64,000 nt of DNA from Dermatemys mawii (lineage: Eukaryota > Chordata > Testudines > Dermatemydidae). Below the pieces are notes generated by a model. It was not told where the DNA came from. It made no database searches and saw nothing but the letters and a program-made list of their open reading frames with translations. The DNA lies in assembly GCA_007922305.1 (NCBI GenBank), contig ML677334.1, forward strand, positions 54,767,780-54,831,779, in the 5' to 3' direction. This document shows positions 1-10,749 of this stretch, piece by piece. How positions within the stretch are numbered: position 1 is the stretch's first letter; each line of letters starts with the position of its first letter. A program made the translations under genes and the position numbers.

Positions 1-3000
1 AGAAAGAGAAAGGGTAATGATAATAAAGCAAAAGCGATATAGTGAGTTGCATTCTTTGACAGTATGACAGAATCAAACAGAGTAAACAAACAATACATAA
101 CTGCTTATTCCTTTAAATGGCAAGGATGGACGGTACTTTTCATCCAAGTTAGCAGTCCTTATTCACACTGGGGGATTTTGCCCCAGCATAGCTGCACTGG
201 TGCAAACTCTTAGCATGGATATGCTGAACTAGTGGAAAAAGTGACTTGCCCTGGCGAAGCTTAGTTCAGCTTGAAACCAGTGTACGCTGCATCAGTACAA
301 GTCACTTCACTTTTTACACTAGTGTGGTGCATTGGCAGCAAGGTAGTAGGTGGCAAGTACATTTTCTAACGGCAGCTACCGACAGTGCAGGATAAAACCA
401 TCCGTGAACCTTTTTTCAGGTCAGTAAGATGTGACATGTGGTGGAAAGGGGCTCACACCTATGTCTGGGAGACAAAAAACAGGGAAACAGAGGGCCAAGC
501 TGGACCCACTGCTCTCTTCTCTGGAGGAAAGGAGGAAGAAAAGGGCCTGACTGGAGCCTATAGGTGAAGAACTGTGCAGAAGAGAGCACGTGTCCATGTG
601 TGAAGGGCAAGTGCAAGTGGAACAAGTGAGGTCAAGAGTGGTGTGACATCTCCAATCCAACCACTGGCCAGACCTAACCCCTTCTTAGCTACTATAAATG
701 AGATCTGACCGGCTCAGCAGCCCCACACGGATGCAAGATCAAATGCTGATAAGAACAAAAATTAACACTATCTTATGTAAACACAAGGAAATCATATCAT
801 CTATGCTCACAGTTTCCAGAACACTGACGCTCACATAGATAAAGCAGTAAGGGACGTACGGTCAGCTGAACTTCTTACATTTAAAAAATGTAAAGTTTAA
901 TTCAGATCTTTAACAGTACTTTTATAAGTTTGTTTGGGTGGTTTAATTTAATTCTAAATAGGAAGGAGAGATTCTTTTAAAAAGGCAACATTTTTCTTCT
1001 CTTACATTTAATTCCATTCATGAAAGCCTGCTGAAAATCATGATTAACTGTCTAAAATAGAATCCTGTCCACAAATTTAGATATCTTTGCTTTGTTAAAA
1101 GCCTGTAAGTAAAACAACCCTTTGCAGCTTCCTCAGTTTAGAATGGAAGCATGGTCTGAAATACAGTAAATTAAGCCTTCTTCTGTCAGGGCTGGAAAGA
1201 ATAGTTGCTGGATTTGAAATGATTTTTTTTATTGACTTCATTTACATCCTGTCTAAGGTCTTCCGAACAGCTCAAGGTGTCTTATCTCTGGCTACCAGGG
1301 GGTATTTCGCAGTCAAAGCAGTTAACGTACTTTCTCTCCCTCTCTCTTTTTTTCAGGCCATCTTATCTTATCAGACAGATCTCTTCAGGCTGAAGAGAAC
1401 CCACACTTATCAGAAGCAATATACTATATTGACAGCTCAGTGTTGCTAGAGACAAATGAAAACTTAGGGTAGAGAAAGATCAGTTAACCTGTTCCATTCT
1501 CATTTTAGACTAATCTTTGGTTTGTCAAACTTCAGGAAATGTTGTGTGTCTTTTCTCTATTTACTTGGATCCAGAGGCACATGAGCACATCATCAGTCAC
1601 TAAATCTGATGCAGAGGAACAGGATAGAAGCAGGCACTATAATAATTCCCAAGGTAGTTTGCCTGTTGACTCCTAAGTGTGAGCAATGTGTAGCTGACCT
1701 CTGCGACTCCTCCCCTACATGACCCTACGTGGGGGTATTACTGTGGAAGTATCTGAGCAGTGCAAAAGATTGCACAGCAAAAGAGAAGAGTGCAGCATTT
1801 TTCTGGCATGCTACAGACACTCAAGGATAGTGAACTGGACTACCAGGGCACAGTAAGGCATAAACACAAAGGGTCAGTGAAAGAAACTGACCATCTGAAT
1901 GATGTAAACAGATGCAGTAAAATAGCTTCCCTGAAAGAGAATCTGAAGAACATCCTGCAAGTCTGTTATGGAACTGGAAAATCTGGAAAGCAGACAGCTT
2001 ATTTAGGTTTGTCCTCCATAATCTGCTTTGGCGACTAAACGGCATGACATAACTAGTCAATTATAGCACCCAGCTGTAACTTAACCATATAACTAGTCTC
2101 ATAGAAAAACATAGAACCTCTTGCTTGCCACTGAAATGACAGCCATAGCTGTAAACCCTGAAAGATTTCTGTAACATTTAATGTCAAACACAGTGAACCA
2201 GATCTAAAAAGCAGTTCAGGCTGCTGATACTGATTATACGGATTATTCACCATAATTTCAAATGAAAAAAACAATAAAGTGAGCAGTTATTAAACATTTT
2301 ATTTGTGTGTTTAATACTCTGTTTTTATTTTTTTCTTTCCCCTTTGTATCTCAGCACCCCCTGGACACTTTTATATTAGTGAGAACCCAAGACTTTCCCT
2401 GCAGAGAAGGTTCTCTATTAATTGTCCATTATCTTGGTGTGTCAGCACAAAGAAGAGAAGGAATCCTCTTTCCAACTGGTTTCACCTCTCTCTCCTGAGA
2501 GCGATGCCCTTGTCAGGGAATTAAAGACATGAAAACCTGCCACTTATCAGAACTGTATTTGAATCGAACTACTGTCCTTGAAAATAGTAGACACCAGATA
2601 CTATCAAAATGAACCACAGTGGCAGTTCCAGTTCCACTGTGGTTTAGCCAATCTTTTAAAAAAGCTTATATGTAATTTGTGATTACATGTGATTAGCAGC
2701 AATATAATTATAGCTGTAGGTCAAGAATAATGAAAACGTGTTCCCTTACATTAAAAGAAAAATGCAATAATGAAATAAAAAGTTCACCAGGTAGAAACTT
2801 TGCTGAGTGGCTGAAATTGTAAACTTTCTAGACATTATATTAAAGTTTTATTATAGTGTACAGTATTTAAAATAGTTTTTGAGGAAAGAGAGGAAGCAGT
2901 GAAAGGAAGGAGACACAGATATAATATTTTTAAGAAGCAGTCTGAAAGATTTTCATGGTTTAAATAAGCCTGAGGGTACATGTGAATGTAAACTCATTGC

Positions 3001-4410
3001 TGAAGCAAATCGTAAAACTTTTTAATTACTTCACACTACCAATTCTTAACAAAACATAATTCACGCCCATTAAAATGCCATGTTTGCCTTGCTAGCATGA
3101 AACAGTATTTCAGAGAGATCTTTAGAAATTCTATTAACCTGTTCAGAAGCAAACCACAACCTAAGTTATGCTTATAATAGTTTAGAAAATTGAACCTGTT
3201 CATTTTGAACAATCAGTATGATTGTGTTTACCTTTTACAATGTGAACTTACCAGGAAAAAAAAGAAAAGAAAAGAAGTTATGCCGTGCTTTTAACAAGTA
3301 AACAAGTGTACAAATTAATTCAGAGAGCAGTAATTCTGAAAATTTTCTATGTTTAATGTGCACTGCAGTTAAACTACTTTTTCTGTACAAATTAATTTAC
3401 TGCATCAGTGATCGATGTTTATGTTTAGGCAATTTTATTTCTCAGTATGGTAAAATTAGACCTAATAGTTGCAACCTGTTAAGTCCAATCTGTCACTGAA
3501 ATTCAAATTGCCTTTTTCCTATTATTCAAGGAGCAATTTGGAGGAATTAAAGCCATCTAAAACCAGAAGACAAACAATTCTCTGTAAGAACTCAATAGCC
3601 TGTGTCATCAACCAGCTCTACAAATTAGAGATCCTTTCTAGTCAGATTTTTTGCCATCTTTTCCTGAAAATTCTAAAAGTTTCGACTCTGCTGAGCCACA
3701 AAAACAGGAATGTTCTAGGACAGCAGAGGAACTCATCTCTCCAAGTGAATGAAAAAGTTACTGTCCATTTTGAACAGTGAAAATGCCATTAACTGATGAC
3801 ACAAAACTACTAATTAAACTCCAGTCTCTGTATCCTATAATTTATTTTTTGTTCAGAAGTTTTCAGTTATCCATCCATATATCTGCCAAAAAAAATTGTT
3901 TTGGTCATCATTAGAGGCAAGTTAGTCCGTCGTTCTTTTCTTGTTTATGAAGCACTGCGGGATCACAGACAATTATTATCTATCACTTCCAGTATTTAAA
4001 TATGTTGGTCCAGAGTCTAAATTTTGTTTACTATTCTGCATAATATTTTCTTTGCTTCAGTGATATAACTGTGCAGTACATCCCAGATTATTCATTTAAA
4101 TCAGCTGGCACAAGATGGCTTCTGGCACTGCCCTGAAGTTGCTGTTTGGGTCCTTTTAATAGCCTGCCATTTTCCCCCTCTCTCCCAGCACATTAAATAT
4201 GTGCTGTTTTGGTTACATTTTAATTTTTTGTTTTTCCTAACTGTACGTTTCCAATGTTAAGTATAACTTTTCCAAGGCTCTTTGGTTTCATTTACCCTTG
4301 TTTTGTTTTGGGGGTTCTTCCCCAGCATTATTTACTGACTTCTTTCTTTTGATCCTTAGCCTTATTTTTGGGAGGATTCTTTTTTCTCAAGGCTGGAAGA
4401 AAGGGATGCT
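1..4410. other. Non-coding AT-rich stretch, no gene seen
   Basis: No open frame here has recognisable protein character, and I see no RNA gene. About 150-350 holds a diverged palindromic sequence with the words 'cagtgtacgctgcatcag' and 'ttacactagtgtggtgc', reminiscent of small turtle MITEs, but I could not define its ends. The rest appears unique. It could be intergenic or intronic. Confidence 0.55.
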
Positions 4411-4413
4411 TTG

Positions 4414-4699
4414 GGCTACGTCTACACTGCATACCTTACAGAGGTACAGCTGTGCTGCTGTAAGATCTCCTATGTAGCCGGTCCTTGCCATCAAGAGAGA
4501 GCTCTCCTGCTGACAAAATGAAACCATCCCCAACAAGCGACAGTAGCTTTTGTCAGCAGGAGAGCATCTCCCGCCAACAAAGTGCTGTCCACACCAGAGC
4601 TTTTCGTCGGTAAAACTTCTGTTGGTCAGGGGTGCGTTTTTTTCACGCCCGGCTGCCTGACAAAAGTTTTATCAACAAAAGTACAGTGTAGACGTAGCC
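4414..4699. mobile_element. MITE with perfect 16-bp terminal inverted repeats
   Basis: The left end ggctacgtctacactg (4414-4429) is the exact reverse complement of 4684-4699. Internal words such as 'ctctcctgctgac' and 'gtcagcaggagag' are also mutually inverted, so the element is largely palindromic and too short to encode a transposase. The ends resemble the small Harbinger-like (Chompy-type) MITEs of crocodilians and turtles. That family name is from memory. A clear target-site duplication is not visible. Confidence 0.75.
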
Positions 4700-5224
4700 T
4701 GAGTCTCAGAGCTAAAGATCTGAGTACACGCTTTTGGTCCTATTGAGGATGGCCATCTTGGCGACAATGAGAGAGTATTAAAGCTGTTTTTGAGGAGTTT
4801 CTGTATCCTTCCTCAGCCATTTTTCTTTCCATTATATCTTTTCATTATCACTTTTAAAATTCCAAGTAGACTCATTTCCTTGGAAGATTGCTTGGATCAT
4901 CAAGTTGATTAATAATTTTGCAACTAAGCAGTACTGATTAATGTGGATTATTCAAGTGATTAATAATTTTACTGTTTTGCAGGACCAGGCTTCTCTCAAT
5001 GTCCTGTTTTTAAATAATATTTTACAATTGTGATTTGTTTAGATTGATGACCTGTAACTTCATGGTTCTCCAAGTTCAGGAAACCGACATGACATTATAC
5101 CCAAACTTATTCTTCTGCTGTAGTGCCAATTATTACAACAGCCCATATAGTATTTCCAGATGACAATGTCTAAGAGGTTGGTGAGTTGAGACCTCTGCTC
5201 CTGAAATAGTGCTTACTTTGCTAT

Positions 5225-5410
5225 ACCTCCTCTCCCCACTTGTTTGTTTGTCTCATCCACCTGTTTGGTCTTATAACAAACCAGACTGCAAGCACTTTGT
5301 GGTAGGGACTGTCTTTTTTATGTCTGTACAATATCTAGCACAATGAGTACCTGAGGCTTGGTTGGTATCCCCAAGTGCTAACATAATGCAAATGATAAAG
5401 TAATAATAAT
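5225..5410 (+). repeat. SINE-like repeat tail
   Basis: The run 'tgtctgtacaatatctagca' followed by a cacaatg-type motif and an A/T-rich end with 'aataataatg' resembles the 3' part of a common sauropsid interspersed repeat. A second copy of the same tail is at about 28890-28957 ('cacaatgggccccaatctgg'). The family name is uncertain. A MIR/CORE-SINE-like or L2-linked tail is my best guess. Confidence 0.4.
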
Positions 5411-6254
5411 GAATTCCCCATTTTTATTTTTTTATGTGATGGGTATAGGGAGGTAAAGGCAAACAAACAAATTGGTGATGGGGTTACAGCATTTCATGTG
5501 GAATGTAAAACACATGCTGTCTTATTCCTAACATTTGATGGTAGGCCCACAACACCTTGCGTCCTAGGATTACATTTACATGCTTCCTCTTCTTGACTCA
5601 CTGAAAACGGCCAATGAACCAAATCATTATTTATCAGCTACTGTACAAGATTTCCTGACTGTGTTCATGTTTTGACTTCTGTTTTGTTGATACTGGAACT
5701 CACAGCATAATCACTCCCTACAGTAGCATATAAATGCTTAATCTATTCCTAAAACTAATCAGTGGTTTGTCTATTAGGTAAAGCAAAATCTAAATGCTAC
5801 ATTTCTTATTGACTACATATAGTGGAACTTTTATTTAAAAATAAGCACTGAGGTACATAGAAGTTCAGGATGACTGGAATTACAATTTGTATGTTGCTAT
5901 GCACTGGATCAGTTTTGGTCTTTCTTTGTATTTCCTTGAAACTAAATTTATCCATAAGCAGGTCTAATTGTACTTGGATATTGGATATACCCTTCTTTCA
6001 CTAAATGAAACTTTATTTGATCATTTGTAAGGACCCAACTACAAGGCATCTCTGTGCTGTAACATAAAGAACCAAATACAACACATTAAAAATGGGAAAC
6101 AAAATCTAATGACAAGTTATAGTACATTGCATGGACTGAATTAAAGAGATCCTCCTCCCCCCAAAAGATTCAATTCCTAAATACTTTGAGAAAAGGGAAA
6201 AACAAAAGGGTAGCAGATGTAAAAACAAAGGGAGGGAGCTCATAAAACAGCCAA

Positions 6255-6700
6255 GGATAGGCCAACTGAAATAAACGGGGCTTGCAGCATGCCTTAAAGG
6301 CAGCCAGCAAGGGGCTTTGGCAAGCCACCTCTGGGAGGGAGTTCCACAACTGAGGACAAGAAAGATTTGCCCCCCGGCCTACTCCTGATTAAACCTACTG
6401 AGAAAAAGCAGACCAGATCCAGCTGAGTGTAATTGCCAGGCAGAGACATGGAGTGCAGAGCTATTGCTCAAGAATTTAGGGTCTAGAATTTGAAAGGTTT
6501 TATATACCGAGACCTTGGATTGTATTTTCTAGAATATCAGTTTTCAGCTAGTCTCTCTGCTCCTAGCCTAAAGAGCAAGTGGCAGCGTCTAGATCATTTT
6601 CAAGGCATACCCAATTAGGATCACATTACAGTAGTCTCGCTTAGATGAAACAAAGGGCCGGGGACTACAGTGAGGTCCACGTTCAAGATAAATGGGCAAG
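6255..6700 (-). mobile_element. LINE fragment (L2/L3/CR1 type), antisense
   Basis: The plus strand reads 'ctctgggagggagttccaca', then 'aaggttttatataccgagac', then 'cattacagtagtctcgctta'. This order of phrases is familiar from the antisense strand of a widespread tetrapod LINE of the Jockey group. The copy is old, with no open frame left. Both boundaries are approximate and the clade is not certain. Confidence 0.45.
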
Positions 6701-6847
6701 ACTATTCAGATAAATTGGATATTCATTACCAGTGGTATGGAAACGTGCTCCTTCTTGCTGGTGAAGGCATGTTAGGATACTGATCACTGGCCACTCTTGA
6801 CCACTGGTATAATAATAATCTTGGAATGAGGCACTAATCATTTACAT

Positions 6848-7153
6848 CAGGGGTTGGCAGCCTTTCAGAAGCGGTGTGCCGAGTCTTCATTTATTCACTC
6901 TAATTTAAGGTGTCATGTGCCAGTAATACATGTTCACGTTTTCAGAAGGTCTTTTTCCGTAAGTCTTTAATATATAACTAAATTATTGTATGTAAAGTAA
7001 ATAAGGTTTTTAAATAATTAAGAAGTTTCATCTAAAATTAAATTAAAATGCAGAGCCCCCGGACTGGTGGTCAGGACCCGGGCAGTGTGAGTGCCACTGA
7101 AAATCAGCTCGCGTGCTGCCTTTGGCACACGTGCCATAGGTTGCCTACGCCTG
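6848..7153. mobile_element. Non-autonomous hAT element with 8-bp target duplication
   Basis: The ends are CAGGGGTTGGCAGCC and, inverted at the right, GGTTGCCTACGCCTG. The element is flanked by the exact direct repeat ATTTACAT at 6840-6847 and 7154-7161. Imperfect terminal inverted repeats beginning CAGGGG with an 8-bp duplication are diagnostic of the hAT superfamily. At 306 bp it cannot encode a transposase and depended on one made elsewhere. The perfect target duplication fixes both ends. Confidence 0.85.
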
Positions 7154-7230
7154 ATTTACATCAAATGAAAAGCAAAGCCTTCCCTCACACCTTCACTAGC
7201 AAGCAAGGGCACAGTCCTACCTCAATCATA

Positions 7231-7356
7231 GATGCTGGAACTAGGTTGCTGGGGGTGTTGCAGCACCCCCTAGTTTGAACTGGTTTCCAGACTACACAGG
7301 GTTTACAGTTTGGTTCAATGGCTCTCAGCACTCGCACTATAAAAACTGTTCCAGAT
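7231..7356. repeat. Short interspersed repeat with tggaac/gttcca ends
   Basis: The unit starts 'gctggaactaggttgctggg', continues with 'gcagcaccccctagtttgaa' and 'tttggttcaatggctctcag', and ends 'aaaaactgttccag'. I recognise this as a sequence that is very common in turtle genomes. The outer words tggaac and gttcca are inverted, which suggests a small DNA-transposon derivative. The family name is not known to me. Confidence 0.6.
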
Positions 7357-8419
7357 CTCTTAACTCCAGTCATAGAGGGCATAAACTAAACCAAAAAAAT
7401 ACCCCTGAAACTCAGTCAAGTCAAACTGCTTATTCACCCCCTCCTGCTCTAACATGGCTACATCGGAGGTCTGATTGTGATCTACATGGCAAAGAAATAT
7501 GAAAAATATCACAGCAAACAACTACTGGCTCTGTATCAGTCTGCAAACAGTCCCGATTAACCAGGCTGCATGCCACATGCAACAGTTGCAAGCTTTTTAC
7601 ATGTACTTTTATTACAACGGGCACAGTTCTCTGGGTTTTGTTCTATCACAAGCTTGGACTTCAGGACATAGTGGTAGTATGCTGGGACTGCTATTTAGAG
7701 AGTGGAATGGCTGATGAAAGGCTATACTCTCCCTGACTTTTCTTCCTTTGAATACTTGGCTTTTGTTTCCTTGGCTCCAATACTTTGCTACTTAGTCATG
7801 ATTACCAGACTCTGAAGCTTACTATTTTGTTTTTAAATGAAATTTCCAACTTTCAGTCTTCATTTTGATACAAACTCATTACCTTGGAGTGATTTGAAAG
7901 TGCGGATTGATTTTTCCTTCTTCACAAATTACAAGATTTTGTTCAATTATAAATGATGATGGTTTGCACCACACCAAAATTTCTTAATCCCCAGACATGA
8001 TCAAAATTTTGTCCCTGATTTTGTTTTGTGATGTGGTGTTATTCTAACATTTCAATGAAGATTTTAACAATGACGATCATTTCTGGATCCTCATTTTCTG
8101 CAGTTGTCTACTATTTGGATTTTTTTATAACTGGAAGCCTGTTGGAGGCAAAAAATACTTTGTCTAGATCTTAACCACTTCACTGCAACCTAGCATTCCA
8201 GGTGTGCTGGGTAAAAAATGCCTACAATGCTCAGAGCATGCACAGAACACCCTAACAAGCCAACAAAATCAATGGAATGTTAACAGAGATATGCAGCTGG
8301 TATAGAGGAGGACCAGCTACAAAGGAGTGAGGCAACACTTTGAATATTAATCTGTTTGATATACAGTATTATTATGTTACAGAAATACTGCAGGATACTC
8401 AAAACTACAGATTCAAAAT

Positions 8420-8486
8420 GAAATTCCAGTCCCACTGAAGTCGACAGGAGTTTTGCCATTGACTTCAATAGGGCCAGTATTTTATC
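8420..8486. repeat. Small palindromic repeat (ccagt-cccactgaagtc type)
   Basis: The left half 'attccagtcccactgaagtc' is inverted, with mismatches, in the right half 'gacttcaatagggccagtat'. Related copies lie at 33671-33740 and 62411-62479. It is a short hairpin-forming interspersed repeat with no coding capacity. Confidence 0.5.
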
Positions 8487-8929
8487 CTGGGTCTAGATCT
8501 GACTAGATGTAGGTTTATTTAAACTTTGTTGCTGGGAAGCCTAATGGTAATATTCAAAATAGGGCTGTTGATTAATTGCAGTTAACTCATGTGATTAACT
8601 TAAAAAAATTAATTGCAATTAAAAAAAATCACGATTAATGGTAGTTTTAATCGCACTGTTAAACAATAGAATACCAACTGAAATTTATTAAATATTTTTG
8701 AATGTTTTTCTACATTTTCAAATATATTGATTTCAGTTACAACACAAAATACAAAATGTATACTGTTCACTTTATATTATTATTTTATTAAAAATATTTG
8801 CACTGTAAAAATAATAAACAAAACAAAAATAAACAAAAGTATTTTTTAATTCACCTCATACAAATACAGTAGTGCAGTCTCTCTATCACAAAAGTGTAGA
8901 TTTGCTTTGGTACCAAACTTCACTCAAAA

Positions 8930-9195
8930 ACAAAACAATGCAAAACTTTAGAGCCTACAAGTCCACTTAATCCTACTTCTCATTCAGCAAATCGTAAAGA
9001 CAAATAACTTTGTTTACATTTACCAGAAATAATATTGCCCACTTCTTATTTACAATGTCACCAGAAAGTGAGAACAGGCATTTGCATGATACTTTTTTAG
9101 CCGCCACTACAAGGTATTTACATGCCAGATACGCTAAACATTCCTATGCCCCTGCATGCTTTAGCCACCATTGCAAAGACCTGCTTCCACGCTGA
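8930..9195 (-). pseudogene. Inverted copy of hAT transposase C-terminus in the left arm
   Basis: Read on the minus strand this segment repeats the order found on the plus strand at 9480-9700: a 'cttgtagtggcggctaa' stretch, then 'tgcctgttctcactttc', then 'aataagaagtgggcaa'. These correspond to the hAT dimerisation (hATC) region and the following 3' end. Frameshifts and stops prevent translation. Its presence in opposite orientation shows that the left arm is a duplicate of the element's own 3' end rather than a normal 5' end. Confidence 0.6.
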
Positions 9196-9217
9196 TGACG
9201 CTCGTTAAAAAAATAAT

Positions 9218-9700
9218 GTGTTAATTATATTTATGACTGATCTCCTAGGGGGTGGGGGGAAATTGTATGTCTCCAGCTCGATTTTACTAGCATTCTGCCA
9301 TATATTTCATGTTATAGTAGTTTCGGCTGATGACTCAGCATGTTGTTCAGTTTCAGACACTTTCAGCCTTCTGTTGATGGCATCTGACTCAGGTGATGCT
9401 GAAAATGAATATGCAGCAGTCTGCTCTGCTTTGGATTGTTATTCTGCAGAACTCATCATCAGCATGGATGCATGTCCTCTGGAATGGCGATGAAGCATGA
9501 AGGGACATATGAATCTTTAGCGCATCTGGCATGTAAATATCTTGCAACGCCAGCTACAGCAATGCCATACAAACACCTGTTCTCACTTTCAGGTGCCATT
9601 TTGAACAAGAAGTGAGCAGCATTATACCTGCAAATGTAAACTAATTTGTTTGTCTGAGCGATTGGCCGAAGAGGAAATAGGACTGAGTGGACTTGTAGTT
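9218..9700 (+). pseudogene. Remnant of hAT transposase C-terminal (hATC) region
   Basis: An open stretch at 9218-9493 ends with residues MDACPLEWR, and a frame downstream reads on as EGTYESLAHLACKYLATPAT followed by HLFSLSG. In hAT transposases this region, with the conserved 'LA..L..PAT....ERLFS..G' pattern, forms the dimerisation domain. Here the E-R of the ERLFS core has become K-H, a stop follows NKK, and frame changes separate the pieces, so nothing functional can be made. The DNA-binding and catalytic N-terminal parts are absent. It lies wholly within the fold-back element. Confidence 0.65.
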
Positions 9701-10614
9701 TACATTATTTTATTCTTGAATGCAGCTATTTTGTACATAATTCTACATTTGTAAGTTCAACTTTCATGATAAAAAGATTGTACTACAGTACCTGTATTAG
9801 GTGAACTGAAAAATACTTTTTTTTGTTATTTTAAAGTGCAAATATTTGTAATCAAAATAAAGTGAGCACTGTACACTTTGTATTGTGTTATAATTGAAAC
9901 CAATATATTTTAAAATGTGGCAAACATCCAAAAATATTTAAATAAATGGTATTCTATTGTTAACAGTGCAGTTAATGGGAATTATTTTTTTAATTGCTTG
10001 ACAGCCCTAATTCAAAACAAATGGCTATTTTAGTTGGGCTCGCAAAGAAAAAACTCAACTTATGATAACTTCTCAAAGTTTACTAATTCAAGTACTAGAG
10101 CTCAAGGGGCTGACTGCATCTCCTCAACATTAATGCTATTATGGCAGTTTCTGCCTTTGACATGTTCATTGAATAAGTCCTTCTATCCTAGGAATGTTTT
10201 TATTTTCCAACTGATAAATACTGTATCCAAAGTTTTGGGGCACATTGTCATTTCATTTTACATTAATAAGTATTTCTATGGAGTTCATCAGTGCCAAATC
10301 TGAACACCTAAAAATGGAAAATGCTCTGCTTCCAATCATCTCCCTTTTAAACTGCTAGCTTAATATTACTTTTCCTTGTTAGCAACTACACTGGTTGCCA
10401 CAGAAATTATATACAATCAAGAATAGGAGGGAAGTTGTTGGCAAGATAACCTCTGTATTAAAATACGTTCCATATTCCATATTTTAATAGGTCAGTGAAT
10501 TTTGTTTTCAAATTTGACTCTAAAAAACTTTCAGATGTATTTTTACAGTTCTTTTGTCTTTCATCCATCATGCACTGGATGATTAAATATTCTCAATGCC
10601 AAAAAGGTCAAAAT

Positions 10615-10737
10615 TAGGATGAACAGATAACAAGTGTGAAAAATCTGGACGGGATTGGGGGATAATAGGTGTCTATTTAAGAAAAAGCCCCCAAAATTGG
10701 GATTGTCCCTATAAAATCGGGATATCTGGTCACTCTA
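10615..10737. mobile_element. 123-bp hAT-type MITE
   Basis: The ends are TAGGATGAACAGATAAC and, inverted, GATATCTGGTCACTCTA. They are flanked by GTCAAAAT (10607-10614) and GTCAAACT (10738-10745), an 8-bp target duplication with one mismatch. The interior has 'tctggacgggattggggg' and 'ttgggattgtccctataa'. I recognise it as a very frequent small element in turtle-like genomes. It is non-coding. Confidence 0.75.
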
Positions 10738-10749
10738 GTCAAACTGCTT

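Larger units (their letters stand above)
8560..10009. mobile_element. 1450-bp fold-back hAT element with long inverted arms
   Basis: The element is bounded by the exact 8-bp duplication ATTCAAAA (8552-8559 and 10010-10017) and by inverted ends TAGGGCTGTTG and TTGACAGCCCTA. The inverted similarity extends far inward: 8655-8815 pairs with about 9810-9975, and 8930-9190 pairs with about 9490-9730. Each arm is therefore roughly 600-700 bp, with a central spacer of about 250-300 bp. The plus-strand right half carries a broken hAT transposase C-terminus, and the minus-strand left arm carries an inverted copy of the same region. The insertion is a single event, since the target repeat is perfect. 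Confidence 0.88.
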
